NCBI GenBank assembly: GCA_009703635.1
Contig: WLFS01000010.1
Coordinates: 1 to 9,033, forward strand
Direction: 5' to 3'
Source: Actinomycetota bacterium
GTDB lineage: Bacteria > Actinomycetota > Actinomycetes > Actinomycetales > Microbacteriaceae
Length of the DNA: 9,033 nucleotides
Position 1 is the first letter of the stretch. The number at the start of each line of letters is the position of its first letter. Under the pieces are notes generated by a model. The model saw only the letters and a list, made by a program, of their open reading frames with translations. It was not told the origin of the DNA and ran no database searches. Position numbers and translations under genes: made by a program. This document shows positions 1-8,915 of the stretch, piece by piece.

Positions 1-344
1 AAACTATCTCTGACCTGAAAAGCCCCTTGGACGTCAATCTCAAGGATCACATTGAATCCGTTAGCTAACCCTTCCTCTACAGGTTCCCGCGGAGTGCCAT
101 AGGAGTGTCTACCATGAACAGTTGCCCACTCAAGCATTTGACCAGAATCTGCGCGAATCTTGAATTGTTCCTCCGTTAGGAACACATAGGAGATGCCATC
201 AACTTCTCCCTCGCGTGGAGACCTAGTGGTTGCGGAAACAGAGAGCATAAAACCCTCAAAGTTTGTGACTATGTGCGACGCGAGAGTGCCCTTTCCAACC
301 GCGGAGGGACCTGCCATAACAATTAGCTTGCCAGCTGGTTTCAT
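1..344 (-). CDS. gmk: Guanylate kinase, N-terminal part (3' end cut by window edge)
   Basis: Guanylate kinase phosphorylates GMP (and dGMP) to GDP with ATP in the cytosol, an essential step in purine nucleotide supply. The 114 visible codons begin [14 protein letters not shown]. The P-loop GPSAVGKGT is at residues 12-20, the GMP-binding stretch SATTRSPREGEVDG at 37-50, then LEWATVHGRHSYGTP at 71-85 and EIDVQGA at 102-108, all hallmarks of the family. The usual length is about 190-210 residues, so the lid and C-terminal helices lie beyond position 1. The ATG at 344 overlaps the pyrF TGA by four bases (ATGA), with an AGGG-type ribosome site about 8 bases upstream, so translation is probably coupled to pyrF. 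In many actinobacteria an mIHF gene or domain sits between pyrF and this kinase domain. Here there is none: the protein starts only 11 residues before the P-loop. Family identity is certain. Confidence 0.97.
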   Translation of the reverse strand, partial: MKPAGKLIVMAGPSAVGKGTLASHIVTNFEGFMLSVSATTRSPREGEVDGISYVFLTEEQFKIRADSGQMLEWATVHGRHSYGTPREPVEEGLANGFNVILEIDVQGAFQVRDS

Positions 345-1168
345 GCCCGCAACCCTACCTCAAGATCAGCTTTTGCTTTCGAAACTCTAGAAGAAAGACC
401 ATCAAGCGAAGCACCCGCAACCAAACGAGAAACATTGCAGATCGCCGTATCTGCGTAGCCAGAAAGCAAAGACCGTGCCTCCGTCAAAGCAGCTCCTTGT
501 GCTCCAAAGCCAGGAACTAGAACCGGAATTTTCAAGCTGTCTGAAAAATCCAACCCAAGATCCACATCGTTCACTGTTGCACCAACCACTACCCCAATTG
601 AACCAAGGCCCGCACCACTGTACTGCTCCGCAAAATCCAACACACTTCTTGCAACAGTTCTGCCATCTCGCATAGCCGATTGAAGTGCAGAGGCTTCAGG
701 ATTTGAAGTTGCTGCAAGCACAAACAATCCACGATCGTTCTCAAGGGCGACATTTGCTGTTTCGGCAAGAGAATCAGACCCCAGGTATGGCGAAACCGTC
801 AGTGCATCACAAACATACGCAGATTCACGTGATAACCACGCTGTTGCGTAGCCAGACATTGTTGAACCGACATCTCCTCGTTTAGCATCTGCTATTACAA
901 CAAGGTCGCGGGCTTTGGCATCGGCAAGTAGTTCCGAAAGGTGACTAAAACCTTCTGGTCCAAATTGTTCAAAGAATCCAACCTGGAACTTCACTATTCC
1001 TACCTTGTCTTGAGCCGCATCAAGCATCGAAAAACTAAAGGACTTGGCCCCTTCGGCTGAAATCGGTAGTCCCCAAAAACGCAATTGATCAATACTTGGA
1101 TCAATCCCGATGCACAGTTGACCCTTCTGCTCAAAGGTATTCAACAATCTTTGACCGAAACTAGACAC
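341..1168 (-). CDS. pyrF: Orotidine 5'-phosphate decarboxylase, type 2 (275 aa)
   Basis: It decarboxylates OMP to UMP, the last step of de novo UMP synthesis, in the cytosol. The GTG start at 1168 gives 275 residues beginning (M)[15 protein letters not shown] and aligns with the start of mycobacterial PyrF. The frame stays open up to an ATG at 1330, but that would add 54 residues lying wholly inside carB with no family resemblance. GTG is preceded by GGAAAG (1178-1183), 9 bases away, and overlaps the carB stop in GTGTCTAG (8 bases). Visible features are LCIGIDPS (18-25), a lysine in [12 protein letters not shown] (Lys60), the catalytic [10 protein letters not shown] (94-103) that marks the type-2 subfamily, SPYLG (126-130) and the phosphate-binding PGFGAQG (219-225). 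The TIM-barrel appears complete. The stop overlaps the gmk start by four bases. The GTG start is inferred from alignment and context. Confidence 0.97.
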   Translation of the reverse strand: MSSFGQRLLNTFEQKGQLCIGIDPSIDQLRFWGLPISAEGAKSFSFSMLDAAQDKVGIVKFQVGFFEQFGPEGFSHLSELLADAKARDLVVIADAKRGDVGSTMSGYATAWLSRESAYVCDALTVSPYLGSDSLAETANVALENDRGLFVLAATSNPEASALQSAMRDGRTVARSVLDFAEQYSGAGLGSIGVVVGATVNDVDLGLDFSDSLKIPVLVPGFGAQGAALTEARSLLSGYADTAICNVSRLVAGASLDGLSSRVSKAKADLEVGLRA

Positions 1169-4100
1169 CGAGTGCCGCTTTCCGGTCGGCAGCGTGTTCT
1201 TGAAGTGATTTGACTTCGAAGGGGCCAGCGATGACCGCTTCGAAAGAACCAATCGCGCAGCTAAGTTGGGCCAAGGTTGTAAAAATTGGCTTGTCGGCTG
1301 CAGTTGTAGCTGCACGGATTTCGTAACCATCTTTGCGTGCTGAAGATCCGGTGGGTGTGTTCACAACCACATCAACTTCTCCGGCAGTTATAAGTTCAAC
1401 GATTGTTGGACCTTCCGTTGCCGATGAACCTTGGCTGTGCTTACGGACTTCTTTGGCCTTGATGCCATGGCGCTGAAGAATCTGAGCGGTCCCAGCAGTT
1501 GCCAGGATTTCATATCCCAATTGCTCCAGTCTTCGTACCGGAAGCAGCATCTGAGGTTTATCCCTGTCAGCCACTGAAATAAATATTCGCCCGCTGGTTG
1601 GTAGAGAACTTCCTGCAGCTGCCTGAGATTTAGCAAACGCTTTCGGGAAGTTCACATCGATGCCCATTACCTCACCTGTGGAACGCATCTCCGGACCAAG
1701 TAATGAATCAACGTATCTTCCGTCAGGGGTAGCAAACCTCTTGAAAGGTAACACTGCCTCCTTGACTGCAATTGGAGAATTGGCTGGGATGTAAGTTCCA
1801 TCAAGCGCAGGTAAGTGCCCCTCCACCCTTAGCTGTGCAATTGAATTCCCAACCATCACAAGAGCAGCCGCTTTAGCAAGAGTAATTCCAAGGGCTTTCG
1901 ATACAAATGGAACTGTTCTCGAAGCGCGAGGATTTGCCTCAAGGACGTAAAGCACATCTGCTGCTATTGCAAATTGCACGTTGAGTAGACCTACTACCCC
2001 AAGACCCTTGGCAATCTTCTCGGTAGCATCTCTTACTCGAGCAATCTGCGATTCACTTAAGGTGATTGGTGGCAGCGTACAACTCGAGTCGCCAGAGTGA
2101 ATTCCAGCCTCTTCGATGTGTTCCATAACACCGCCAACATAAAGCTCTAGTCCGTCATAAAGGGCATCGATGTCGATCTCGATGGCATCGTCGAGGAATC
2201 GGTCAACTAGCAATGGGTGCTCAGGGCCAACGATCGCCTGGTCTTCTATTCTGCGGAAGTAGTCGTCCATTCCTTCGGATTCATAGACAATCTCCATTCC
2301 CCTACCGCCAAGGACAAACGATGGGCGAACTAGAACTGGGAAACCGATTCGCTCGGCAATGACCTTTGCATCAGCCAAGTTGGTAGCTGTACCGTTTGCG
2401 GGTGCTAAAAGATTTGCCTTATCCAGAATCTTCGAGAAAGAGCCTCGCTCCTCTGCTAAGTCGATTGCATCCGGAGTGGTGCCAAGAATTGGCACACCAG
2501 CTTTGGAAAGTCCTTGAGCTAGTCCAAGGGCCGTCTGACCACCAAGTTGGACAATCACACCGACAATCTCGCCTGAGGCTGACTCGGCATGAATAACCTC
2601 AAGCACGTCCTCCAAAGTCAACGGTTCGAAATAGAGCCTGTCGGAGGTGTCGTAGTCGGTTGACACAGTTTCAGGGTTGCAGTTAATCATGATGGTCTCG
2701 TAGCCGGCGTCGGAGAGTGCAAATGAGGCGTGCACGCAGGAGTAATCAAATTCAACACCCTGGCCAATTCGGTTTGGGCCTGAGCCAAGGATGATCACCT
2801 TCTTGCGATCTGAAGGAGCTACCTCTGTCTCGGTTTCATATGTCGAGTAGTGATACGGTGTGAGCGCTGGAAACTCCCCCGCACAGGTATCCACGGTCTT
2901 GAAAACTGGCCGCAATCCAAACTTGTGGCGGAGGGAACGAACATCAGCCTCTGCTAGATGTCGCAATTCACCAATCTGGTGGTCACTAAACCCATGCATT
3001 TTCGCAAGCTTTAGTACCTCCGGCGTTAAATCCCCTGCTTCGCGAATAGTGATGGCGACTTCGTTGATGAGAACAATCTGGTCAATAAACCATGGATCGA
3101 TCATGGTTGCTTCAAACACCTGCTGCGGAGTAGCTCCTCGGAAAAGCGCCTGTTGAACATTGACAATTCGGCCGTCGGTGGGCTTTCTAATGATTTCAAG
3201 CAGATCACCGACGGGAGTAACGTTAGTGTTCCAGTGAAAGGATGAGCCCCGTTTTTCCAACGATCTAAGTGATTTCTGAAGTGCCTGTGAGAAGGTTCTT
3301 CCGATGGCCATCGCCTCTCCAACGGATTTCATAGTGGTAGTAAGGGTGGAATCGGCTGCCGGGAACTTCTCGAAAGCGAATCTCGGAACCTTAACCACTA
3401 CATAGTCCAGGGTTGGCTCGAAGCTTGCCGGTGTTACTTTCGTGATGTCATTAGGAATCTCATCCAGGGTGTAGCCAATAGCTAGCTTGGCGGCAATTTT
3501 TGCAATTGGGAAACCTGTTGCTTTAGAAGCCAAAGCTGATGATCTGCTTACTCGAGGGTTCATCTCGATCACAATCACTCGCCCAGTTACCGGATCAACA
3601 GCGAATTGAATGTTGCAACCGCCAGTGTCAACGCCTACGTCTCGAATGATCTGAATCGAGATGTCCCTCAGGTTCTGGTACTCGCGGTCGGTCAGCGTTA
3701 AAGCTGGAGCTACGGTGATTGAATCTCCCGTGTGCACGCCTACAGGGTCAACGTTTTCAATCGAACAAACAACAACGGCATTGTCGTTTCGATCCCTCAT
3801 TAGCTCAAGCTCATATTCTTTCCAACCTAAAATTGACTCCTCAAGAAGTACCTCTGTTGTTGGTGAGGCTTGGAGCCCCGCGCCAGCTATCCGAATCAAC
3901 TGCTTCTCGTCGTAAGCAAAGCCTGAACCAAGGCCTCCCATTGTGAAACTAGGACGAACCACAACTGGGTAGCCGAGCTTCTTGGCGCCCGCCAGAACAT
4001 CGTCCATGTTGTGAGCGATCACGGATTTTGCGACATCGGCCCCAGCATCAAGAACTAGCTGCTTGAACGACTGTCTATCCTCGCCGGCCCTGATTGCAGC

Positions 4101-4460
4101 AATATTTGCTCCGATTAATTCGACGTTGTACTTCTCAAGGATCCCAAGCTCATGCAATTCCATTGCAGCATTGAGTGCGGTCTGACCTCCGAGAGTTGGC
4201 AAGATTGCGTCTGGCTTTTCCTTGGCAATGATTGCTTCGATAACTTGAGCGGTGATCGGTTCAACGTAAGTGGCATCAGCAAAATCAGGGTCAGTCATAA
4301 TGGTGGCTGGATTTGAGTTGACGAGGATAACTCGAATTCCTTCGGCACGAAGTACGCGACAAGCTTGGGTACCTGAGTAATCAAACTCACAAGCTTGACC
4401 AATGACAATCGGACCTGAACCAATAACCAGGACGCTCTTTAGGTCTTCTCTGCGCGGCAT
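1161..4460 (-). CDS. carB: Carbamoyl phosphate synthase large subunit (1099 aa)
   Basis: This large subunit makes carbamoyl phosphate from bicarbonate, two ATP and ammonia channelled from CarA, feeding both pyrimidine and arginine synthesis. The internal duplication typical of the family is clear. The first half starts [20 protein letters not shown] (9-28), followed by an ATP-grasp domain with [15 protein letters not shown] (166-180) and [15 protein letters not shown] (299-313). An oligomerisation region covers roughly 410-550. The second half starts [20 protein letters not shown] (553-572), with [15 protein letters not shown] (709-723) and [15 protein letters not shown] (841-855). The C-terminal MGS-like allosteric domain (about 955-1080) contains ATAGTA (987-992) and VVNTPTG (1032-1038), where UMP and other effectors bind in homologues. 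The length fits actinobacterial CarB. The ATG shares one base with the carA TAA (TAATG) and is preceded by GGGGA, 7 bases upstream. No active-site loss seen. Confidence 0.99.
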   Translation of the reverse strand: MPRREDLKSVLVIGSGPIVIGQACEFDYSGTQACRVLRAEGIRVILVNSNPATIMTDPDFADATYVEPITAQVIEAIIAKEKPDAILPTLGGQTALNAAMELHELGILEKYNVELIGANIAAIRAGEDRQSFKQLVLDAGADVAKSVIAHNMDDVLAGAKKLGYPVVVRPSFTMGGLGSGFAYDEKQLIRIAGAGLQASPTTEVLLEESILGWKEYELELMRDRNDNAVVVCSIENVDPVGVHTGDSITVAPALTLTDREYQNLRDISIQIIRDVGVDTGGCNIQFAVDPVTGRVIVIEMNPRVSRSSALASKATGFPIAKIAAKLAIGYTLDEIPNDITKVTPASFEPTLDYVVVKVPRFAFEKFPAADSTLTTTMKSVGEAMAIGRTFSQALQKSLRSLEKRGSSFHWNTNVTPVGDLLEIIRKPTDGRIVNVQQALFRGATPQQVFEATMIDPWFIDQIVLINEVAITIREAGDLTPEVLKLAKMHGFSDHQIGELRHLAEADVRSLRHKFGLRPVFKTVDTCAGEFPALTPYHYSTYETETEVAPSDRKKVIILGSGPNRIGQGVEFDYSCVHASFALSDAGYETIMINCNPETVSTDYDTSDRLYFEPLTLEDVLEVIHAESASGEIVGVIVQLGGQTALGLAQGLSKAGVPILGTTPDAIDLAEERGSFSKILDKANLLAPANGTATNLADAKVIAERIGFPVLVRPSFVLGGRGMEIVYESEGMDDYFRRIEDQAIVGPEHPLLVDRFLDDAIEIDIDALYDGLELYVGGVMEHIEEAGIHSGDSSCTLPPITLSESQIARVRDATEKIAKGLGVVGLLNVQFAIAADVLYVLEANPRASRTVPFVSKALGITLAKAAALVMVGNSIAQLRVEGHLPALDGTYIPANSPIAVKEAVLPFKRFATPDGRYVDSLLGPEMRSTGEVMGIDVNFPKAFAKSQAAAGSSLPTSGRIFISVADRDKPQMLLPVRRLEQLGYEILATAGTAQILQRHGIKAKEVRKHSQGSSATEGPTIVELITAGEVDVVVNTPTGSSARKDGYEIRAATTAADKPIFTTLAQLSCAIGSFEAVIAGPFEVKSLQEHAADRKAALGV

Positions 4461-5602
4461 TAGTTGTCCCCGCGAGACTTGATCATGTCAACTAAGCGAT
4501 CAAACAAATATGAAGAATCGTGAGGCCCAGCAGCTGCCTCTGGGTGGTACTGCACGGAAAATGCAGGCACATCAATGCACTCCAGGCCTTCAACACAGTC
4601 ATCGTTTAGGTTCACGTGCGAGACACGGACTCTTCCAAACCCGGCAGGGGAACTAACTATTTCGCCGGCTTCTCCTCCCGGAACATGAACGGCAAAACCG
4701 TGATTGTGTGCGGTCACCTCAACTCGACCAGTTGCTCGATCAAGAATCGGTTGATTTATACCACGATGCCCAAAAGCTAGCTTGTAGGTTTCAAAACCCA
4801 GGGCTCTTCCAAGCAATTGATTGCCAAAACAGATTCCAAAGAATGGAATGCGCCTTTCAAGTACTTCTTTGAGAAGTTCCACCTGATCAACCGAGGCGCC
4901 CGGGTCTCCTGGTCCATTTGAGAAAAACACTGCATCCGGTTTTGTGGCAAGCAGAGTTTCGAGACTTGTAAGTGCAGGCAAAACTGTGACAACAAGGCCT
5001 CTTTTAATCATGTGTTCGATTGTCGAGCGCTTTATACCAAGATCAAGAATCGAGACTCGACCCACGAACTGTCCCATGTGTGGGACTTCATAGGCATCAG
5101 GCGTAGTTACAACCGAGCTTAGAGATTGCCCTTTCATCTCTGGCGCCTCACGAACAATTTCAACAAGTCTTTCAACAGCTTGCTCGGACCTTGGGCCGGA
5201 GAAAATTCCAGCCCGCATTGCCCCGCGTGATCGAATGTGCCGAGTTAGTGCTCTGGTGTCGATACCTGAAATACCAACGACGAAGTTATCTTCAAGTTCT
5301 TCATCTAGAGATCTCTCGGACCGGTGGTTGGAAACTACCCTCGAAGGTTCCCTAACCACATAGCCGCTAACCCAAATACGGTTAGATTCCTCGTCTCGAG
5401 TATTTACTCCCGTGATTCCAATGTGTGGTGAGGTCTGAACAACTATTTGTCCGGCGTAGCTCGGATCGGTAATTGTTTCCTGATAACCAGTCATTCCGGT
5501 TGCGAAAACAATTTCACCTAGGGTTTGTCCTTCGGCACCATAGGCAAGCCCCTCGAAAATCATGCCGTCTTCCAAGACCAGCTTCGCGGTAGTGGTATTC
5601 AT
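4460..5602 (-). CDS. carA: Carbamoyl phosphate synthase small (glutaminase) subunit (380 aa)
   Basis: CarA hydrolyses glutamine and passes ammonia to CarB in the heterodimer. The N-terminal CPSase small-subunit domain covers about residues 5-135, with [15 protein letters not shown] (8-22), [14 protein letters not shown] (36-49) and [13 protein letters not shown] (112-124). The class I glutamine amidotransferase domain follows: SNGPGDP (228-234), the nucleophile Cys258 in [18 protein letters not shown] (278-285), AHNHGFAV (298-305), and the rest of the triad, His353 and Glu355, in [10 protein letters not shown]. The form GICFGNQ rather than GICLGHQ occurs in active homologues and does not suggest inactivation. 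Both ends overlap neighbours by one base in TAATG, so CarA and CarB should be made coordinately. A GGGAG ribosome site lies just upstream of the ATG, inside the preceding gene. Length is normal and the domain set complete. Confidence 0.99.
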   Translation of the reverse strand: MNTTTAKLVLEDGMIFEGLAYGAEGQTLGEIVFATGMTGYQETITDPSYAGQIVVQTSPHIGITGVNTRDEESNRIWVSGYVVREPSRVVSNHRSERSLDEELEDNFVVGISGIDTRALTRHIRSRGAMRAGIFSGPRSEQAVERLVEIVREAPEMKGQSLSSVVTTPDAYEVPHMGQFVGRVSILDLGIKRSTIEHMIKRGLVVTVLPALTSLETLLATKPDAVFFSNGPGDPGASVDQVELLKEVLERRIPFFGICFGNQLLGRALGFETYKLAFGHRGINQPILDRATGRVEVTAHNHGFAVHVPGGEAGEIVSSPAGFGRVRVSHVNLNDDCVEGLECIDVPAFSVQYHPEAAAGPHDSSYLFDRLVDMIKSRGDN

Positions 5603-6081
5603 TAAGCTCCCACCAAGGGTCTAAGAGCTTCAAGTGCTTCCGCACGAAGTTCAGAGCTTACAAATCTAAAGTGAGTTTGCAGTTCCACCGCTCCAAGCCT
5701 CCACTTGATTACAACCAGGCCTTCTTTTTCGACAGCCCGGTCGATAACGGCAGAACCCAGCGAAACTTCAATTAGGTCTGCTGTTGGAATGAGGAATCCA
5801 AATTCACCGACTCTTGAAACTTCCACCCCGGATCTGGTCACCGCTAGACGTGCATGCCCGCGATGGGCTAGCCCATGCGCAATCACTCGTTCAAGCGGTC
5901 GCTCTGAGAAAGTTGTTGCAACATAAAAGCAATTGGTGGCAGCAAAGGAGCTTTCGATACCTAGCGGCGCTTCCAGCAAAAGCGCTTGAGCAGTGATTCG
6001 ACGCCGCCAGGTGATGAGAACAATGATTGCGAAAAGGCTAAAGAGACCTAGAGCAATCAGGCCAACTTGGTATGTCTCCAT
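5602..6081 (-). CDS. Uncharacterised single-pass membrane protein with PH-like domain, pyr operon
   Basis: This 159-residue protein has one hydrophobic segment at about residues 7-25 ([19 protein letters not shown]) followed at once by RRR. That suggests a membrane anchor with the C-terminal domain in the cytosol by the positive-inside rule. The remainder (about 45-157) is a beta-rich soluble domain containing YVATT (53-57), [14 protein letters not shown] (68-81), [14 protein letters not shown] (96-109) and LVVIKWRLG (122-130). I recognise this pattern as the conserved actinobacterial protein encoded between pyrC and carA, the position of M. tuberculosis Rv1382, often described as membrane or export related and, as I recall, now assigned a PH-like fold. 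Its function is unknown to me. It overlaps pyrC and carA by one base each (TAATG at both ends), so it is translated as part of the operon. A link to membrane organisation of pyrimidine enzymes is only a guess. The coding call is strong; the function is open. Confidence 0.9.
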   Translation of the reverse strand: METYQVGLIALGLFSLFAIIVLITWRRRITAQALLLEAPLGIESSFAATNCFYVATTFSERPLERVIAHGLAHRGHARLAVTRSGVEVSRVGEFGFLIPTADLIEVSLGSAVIDRAVEKEGLVVIKWRLGAVELQTHFRFVSSELRAEALEALRPLVGA

Positions 6082-7376
6082 TAGATCCCTGTTCTCTGAA
6101 CAATCGAAAAATCCCTGTAGCTAAATTCTCCGTTATAAATTGTGTGCCGAACTCTCCCCTGCATCTTGAGGCCCGCGAACGGGTTATTCTCGCTCATGCT
6201 GAGTGTTTGCGGCTTTGGATCCCAAGAGTTTTTCGGGTCTACAAGAGTCAGGTTTGCTGCACTACCCAGGGAAAGATATTTGCCCTGCTGATCCAAACCG
6301 CTAATAGCTGCGGCGTTTGAAGACATCACCGCTCCAAGTCGCTCGAAGTTTGACTTTCCAGAATCAATCAGAACCTGTTGAGCAACTGAGTAAGCCGTTT
6401 CCAACCCAACCATTCCAAAAGCAGCACTAGCCCAATCGGTATCCTTGGATTCCTTTGGATGAGGAGCGTGGTCAGTAGCAATGACATCGATGGTTCCGTC
6501 AATAAGACCTTCTCTGAGTGCTTCAACGTCGGCAGTTGTTCTAAGAGGTGGATTGACCTTGTAAAGAGGGTCATACCCAGAAGCTAGATCCTCCGTTAGC
6601 AACAGGTGATGCGGTGTTACTTCGGCGCTGACGTTTACACCACGCGCTTTGGCCTGGCGAATCAGTTCAACTGAACCCGCGGTCGAAACATGACAAACGT
6701 GCAGCCTTGATGAAGTGAGTTCGGTGAGCATCAAATCGCGAGCAATTATCGCTTCTTCTGCAACCTTGGGCCAACCACCGAGTCCAAGTTTTGTAGCCAA
6801 GGGCCCCTCGTTCATCTGGGCGTTTACAGTCAGTCTTGGTTCCTGAGCATGCTGTGCCACAACTCCGTCGAATGCCTTGACGTACTCCAGAGCCCTTCTC
6901 ATAAGTGCAGGATCGTGAACACAGTTTCCGTCATCGCTAAACATTCTCACGCGTGCCTTTGATTGGGCCATCGCTCCAAGCTCCGCTAACTGCTCGCCTT
7001 TGAGTCCCACAGTCACAGCACCGATTGGCTGAACAAAAACCAACCCGGCATCTTCACCGAGTCTTGCGATCTGCTCTACAACTCCAGCGGTGTCTGCCAC
7101 CGGAAAAGTGTTTGCCATTGCGTGAATCGCTGTGTATCCACCGGCTGCTGCAGAACGAGAGCCCGAAGCAACAGTCTCACTCTGTTCAAAGCCTGGCTCC
7201 CTTAGATGAGTGTGTAGGTCCACAAAGCCTGGCAAAATTACCAATCCCTTGCAGTCGATTTCTTCATGCTTTATCCCGGTGGATGCTTTACCCTCAATAA
7301 CACCACTTTCGATGACAACATCTCGCACTTCACCATTTGTGGTTGTTGCGTTTCGAAGCAGATAGTTTCCGCTCAT
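6081..7376 (-). CDS. pyrC: Dihydroorotase, class I (431 aa)
   Basis: This zinc amidohydrolase interconverts N-carbamoyl-L-aspartate and L-dihydroorotate, the third step of UMP synthesis. Metal and substrate residues typical of the enzyme are in place: [10 protein letters not shown] (53-62, metal ligands His55 and His57), MANTFPV (87-93), FSDDGNCV (146-153), QHAQEP (175-180, His176), [10 protein letters not shown] (226-235, His229), [13 protein letters not shown] (251-263) and [11 protein letters not shown] (299-309, Asp302). The FSDDG segment, where a metal-bridging aspartate sits in class I enzymes, and the 431-residue length separate it from the shorter E. coli-type class II enzyme. A strong ribosome site, GGAGAGGTG (7382-7390), ends 5 bases before the ATG and lies inside the end of pyrB. 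The start overlaps the pyrB TGA by four bases (ATGA). Adjacency to pyrB separates it from hydantoinase or allantoinase relatives. Confidence 0.98.
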   Translation of the reverse strand: MSGNYLLRNATTTNGEVRDVVIESGVIEGKASTGIKHEEIDCKGLVILPGFVDLHTHLREPGFEQSETVASGSRSAAAGGYTAIHAMANTFPVADTAGVVEQIARLGEDAGLVFVQPIGAVTVGLKGEQLAELGAMAQSKARVRMFSDDGNCVHDPALMRRALEYVKAFDGVVAQHAQEPRLTVNAQMNEGPLATKLGLGGWPKVAEEAIIARDLMLTELTSSRLHVCHVSTAGSVELIRQAKARGVNVSAEVTPHHLLLTEDLASGYDPLYKVNPPLRTTADVEALREGLIDGTIDVIATDHAPHPKESKDTDWASAAFGMVGLETAYSVAQQVLIDSGKSNFERLGAVMSSNAAAISGLDQQGKYLSLGSAANLTLVDPKNSWDPKPQTLSMSENNPFAGLKMQGRVRHTIYNGEFSYRDFSIVQRTGI

Positions 7377-8317
7377 TTGTTCACCTCTCCAGACAGAAGC
7401 GTAAAGAGAACAGCCATGCGCACAGCTACTCCGTTTCGAACTTGATTTAGCACCATTGAGTTTTTACTATCGGCACTCGCCGCATCAATCTCAAGACCCC
7501 GATTCATGGGCCCGGGGTGAAGTATCTGGGTTTTCTCACCGAGCCTAGAAAGCCGAGATTTGTTCAGTCCCCAGATTCTTGCGTATTCACGCTCAGTTGG
7601 GAAAAATGAGGCGCTCATTCTTTCCTGCTGAACTCGCAACATCATTACTACATCCGGATTTACCGACTTGATTGCATCGTCGAGTAAGAAGTGAACTCGG
7701 CCACTTGCCACGAGCGATGCAGGCGCAAGAGTTGCAGGACCACAGACGTGTACCTCTGCACCCAAAGTTGTTAGCAGTATGAGGTTGGACCTGGCTACTC
7801 TGGAGTGCGAAAGATCGCCAACTATCAATACTTTGATTCCTGCTAGATCTGCACCCCTTGAATTTTCAAATGCTCCTTGACGGATAGTCATGGCATCGAG
7901 CAGAGCCTGTGTTGGGTGTTCGTGGGATCCATCTCCGGCGTTCACAATCGCCGAGCCCACCCAATCCGTGTGCGCAAGCCTGTGTGCCGAACCGCTTGAT
8001 GAATGACGAAGAACTATCGCATCAGCACCCATAGCCTCAAGAGTCTGGGCAGTGTCTTTTAGAGATTCTCCTTTGGAAACCGATGAGCCCTTCGCAGCAA
8101 AATTGATTACATCTGCTGAGAGCCTCTTGGCTGCAAGCTCAAAAGAAATTCGAGTCCTGGTTGAATCCTCAAAAAAGAGATTCACTACGGTCTTACCCCT
8201 CAGGGTTGGCAACTTCTTTATTTCTCGGTCGTTGACATCCGACATATCTTCAGCAAGGTCAAGCAATTTGATTGCCTGGTCCTTGCCTAGGTCGGCGGCA
8301 GACAGCAGGTGCCTCAT
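7373..8317 (-). CDS. pyrB: Aspartate carbamoyltransferase catalytic subunit (314 aa)
   Basis: PyrB condenses carbamoyl phosphate with L-aspartate to N-carbamoyl-aspartate, the committed pyrimidine step. The carbamoyl phosphate site [12 protein letters not shown] is at 49-60 (S-T-R-T-R at 52-56). The mobile 80s loop SVSKGESL is at 79-86, [14 protein letters not shown] at 128-141, [12 protein letters not shown] at 166-177, VQQERM at 229-234 and the aspartate-binding [12 protein letters not shown] at 267-278. Length is normal for a catalytic chain. These motifs separate it from ornithine carbamoyltransferase. No pyrI-type regulatory subunit gene is next to it, as expected in actinobacteria. The ATG overlaps the pyrR TGA by four bases (ATGA). 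The ribosome site just upstream is weak (GTGGTGA), so expression probably depends on coupling to pyrR translation, which would pass PyrR control of the first cistron on to pyrB. Confidence 0.98.
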   Translation of the reverse strand: MRHLLSAADLGKDQAIKLLDLAEDMSDVNDREIKKLPTLRGKTVVNLFFEDSTRTRISFELAAKRLSADVINFAAKGSSVSKGESLKDTAQTLEAMGADAIVLRHSSSGSAHRLAHTDWVGSAIVNAGDGSHEHPTQALLDAMTIRQGAFENSRGADLAGIKVLIVGDLSHSRVARSNLILLTTLGAEVHVCGPATLAPASLVASGRVHFLLDDAIKSVNPDVVMMLRVQQERMSASFFPTEREYARIWGLNKSRLSRLGEKTQILHPGPMNRGLEIDAASADSKNSMVLNQVRNGVAVRMAVLFTLLSGEVNK

Positions 8318-8844
8318 GATTCGATCACCACTTCGTCCTCACCGTCTGATTCTGAGAGCTTGACTGAAATGTGTTCCTTAGAAGAAGTTGGAAGATTCTT
8401 ACCGACGAAATCAGCCCTTATGGGAAGTTGTCTGTGTCCGCGATCTACCAGCACCGCGAGCATGACTGCTTTAGGCCTACCGTGATCATTCAACGCGTCG
8501 AGTGCTGCTCGTACAGTGCGACCACTGAAAAGTACATCGTCAACCAAGACAATTGTCTTTCCAGAAACTCCTCCTGCTGGCACAGATGTAATCCCGGGTC
8601 CACGAGTTGGCTGTTTTGCAAGGTCGTCTCTGTAGAGAGTTATGTCTAAGGAACCAAGTTCGATCTCAACACCGGAGTGCTTCTTTATTACCTCAACGAG
8701 ACGGTTTGCGATAAACACACCGCGGGTTGGTATTCCGAGCAAGACTAAATTCTCAAGTCCCTGATTGGCCTCGACTATTTCATGAGATATGCGGGTAATG
8801 GCCCGAGAGATGTCATCGGCGCTCAAGACGGTGCGTTTTGTCAA
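8314..8844 (-). CDS. pyrR: Bifunctional pyr operon regulator / uracil phosphoribosyltransferase PyrR (176 aa)
   Basis: PyrR binds UMP/UTP and pyr mRNA to lower pyr expression, and usually also has uracil phosphoribosyltransferase activity. It belongs to the type I PRTase fold: LLGIPTRGV (35-43), DITLYRDDL (67-75), the PRPP-binding loop [20 protein letters not shown] (99-118), and the PyrR-specific [20 protein letters not shown] (135-154). I place the start at TTG 8844 ([13 protein letters not shown]), which fits the family N-terminus and lies 6 bases after a near-perfect Shine-Dalgarno AAGGAGG. The in-frame GTG at 8868 would add RRRRRW and place the Shine-Dalgarno inside the coding region. 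It also falls in the loop of the leader hairpin. PyrR is the first cistron of the operon and probably controls its own leader. Its stop overlaps the pyrB start by four bases. Confidence 0.97.
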   Translation of the reverse strand: MTKRTVLSADDISRAITRISHEIVEANQGLENLVLLGIPTRGVFIANRLVEVIKKHSGVEIELGSLDITLYRDDLAKQPTRGPGITSVPAGGVSGKTIVLVDDVLFSGRTVRAALDALNDHGRPKAVMLAVLVDRGHRQLPIRADFVGKNLPTSSKEHISVKLSESDGEDEVVIES

Positions 8845-8850
8845 CGCCCA

Positions 8851-8857
8851 CCTCCTT
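8851..8857 (-). promoter_or_regulatory. Shine-Dalgarno deciding the pyrR TTG start
   Basis: AAGGAGG on the minus strand, 6 bases before TTG 8844, is almost a full anti-16S match. It compensates for the weak TTG codon and fixes the start. Five of its seven bases can be paired in the lower stem of the adjacent PyrR-site hairpin. Confidence 0.9.
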
Positions 8858-8886
8858 CTCCGCCTCACAGGACGGTAGTTAAAGGA
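8853..8886 (-). promoter_or_regulatory. Predicted PyrR-binding RNA hairpin in the pyrR leader
   Basis: On the transcript the 16-base core CCGUCCUGUGAGGCGG (8875 to 8860) folds as a 5-bp stem (CCGUC with GGCGG, one U-G pair) capped by the hexaloop CUGUGA. This fits the known PyrR binding-loop consensus ARUCCNGNGAGGYU at every position except the outer A-U pair. That pair is C-G here, so pairing is kept. Below it, UCCUU (8886-8882) can pair with AAGGA (8857-8853), leaving an internal loop of 6 nt on one side and 2 nt (AG) on the other. The AAGGA is part of the pyrR Shine-Dalgarno. No U-run terminator follows, so translational repression, as reported for Mycobacterium smegmatis PyrR, fits better than Bacillus-type attenuation. 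Pairing is seen in the sequence; PyrR binding is inferred. Confidence 0.8.
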
Positions 8887-8898
8887 TGATTCTTGGAA

Positions 8899-8904
8899 AG
8901 ATTA
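8899..8904 (-). promoter_or_regulatory. Candidate -10 box of the pyr promoter
   Basis: TAATCT on the minus strand fits the TAnnnT -10 pattern. A start about 6-7 bases downstream would give a leader of about 48 nt beginning just before the PyrR-site stem. No good -35 box is seen 16-18 bases upstream (best ACGGCA), and that region overlaps the end of nusB. GATACT (8907-8912) is an alternative. Weak evidence; transcription from the nusB side could also supply the operon, since no terminator is seen between the genes. Confidence 0.3.
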
Positions 8905-8915
8905 GCAGTATCCGG

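Noticed and set aside
1169..1330. N-terminal extension of pyrF to an ATG at 1330 (329 aa)
   Set aside because: The extra 54 residues lie entirely within the conserved carB C-terminus in another frame and resemble no PyrF. The GTG at 1168 fits the family start and the operon's overlap pattern.
2860..3156. Plus-strand 98-aa open frame inside carB (and similar plus-strand frames of 60-103 aa across the window)
   Set aside because: They lie antisense to highly conserved enzymes, have no recognisable domain, and are low-complexity Ser/Arg/Thr-rich translations typical of shadow frames.
3101..3322. Minus-strand 73-aa frame and others nested in carB, carA and pyrC (1388-1636, 4777-4995, 6368-6574)
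   Set aside because: Out-of-frame shadows of intact genes with no family resemblance.
8845..8868. GTG start for pyrR at 8868
   Set aside because: It would place the strong Shine-Dalgarno inside the coding region, lie within the leader hairpin and add an Arg-rich tail absent from the family.
8845..8915. Transcription attenuator (terminator/antiterminator) in the pyrR leader
   Set aside because: No GC-rich hairpin followed by a U-run is present. The only hairpin is the PyrR site itself, which runs into the Shine-Dalgarno.
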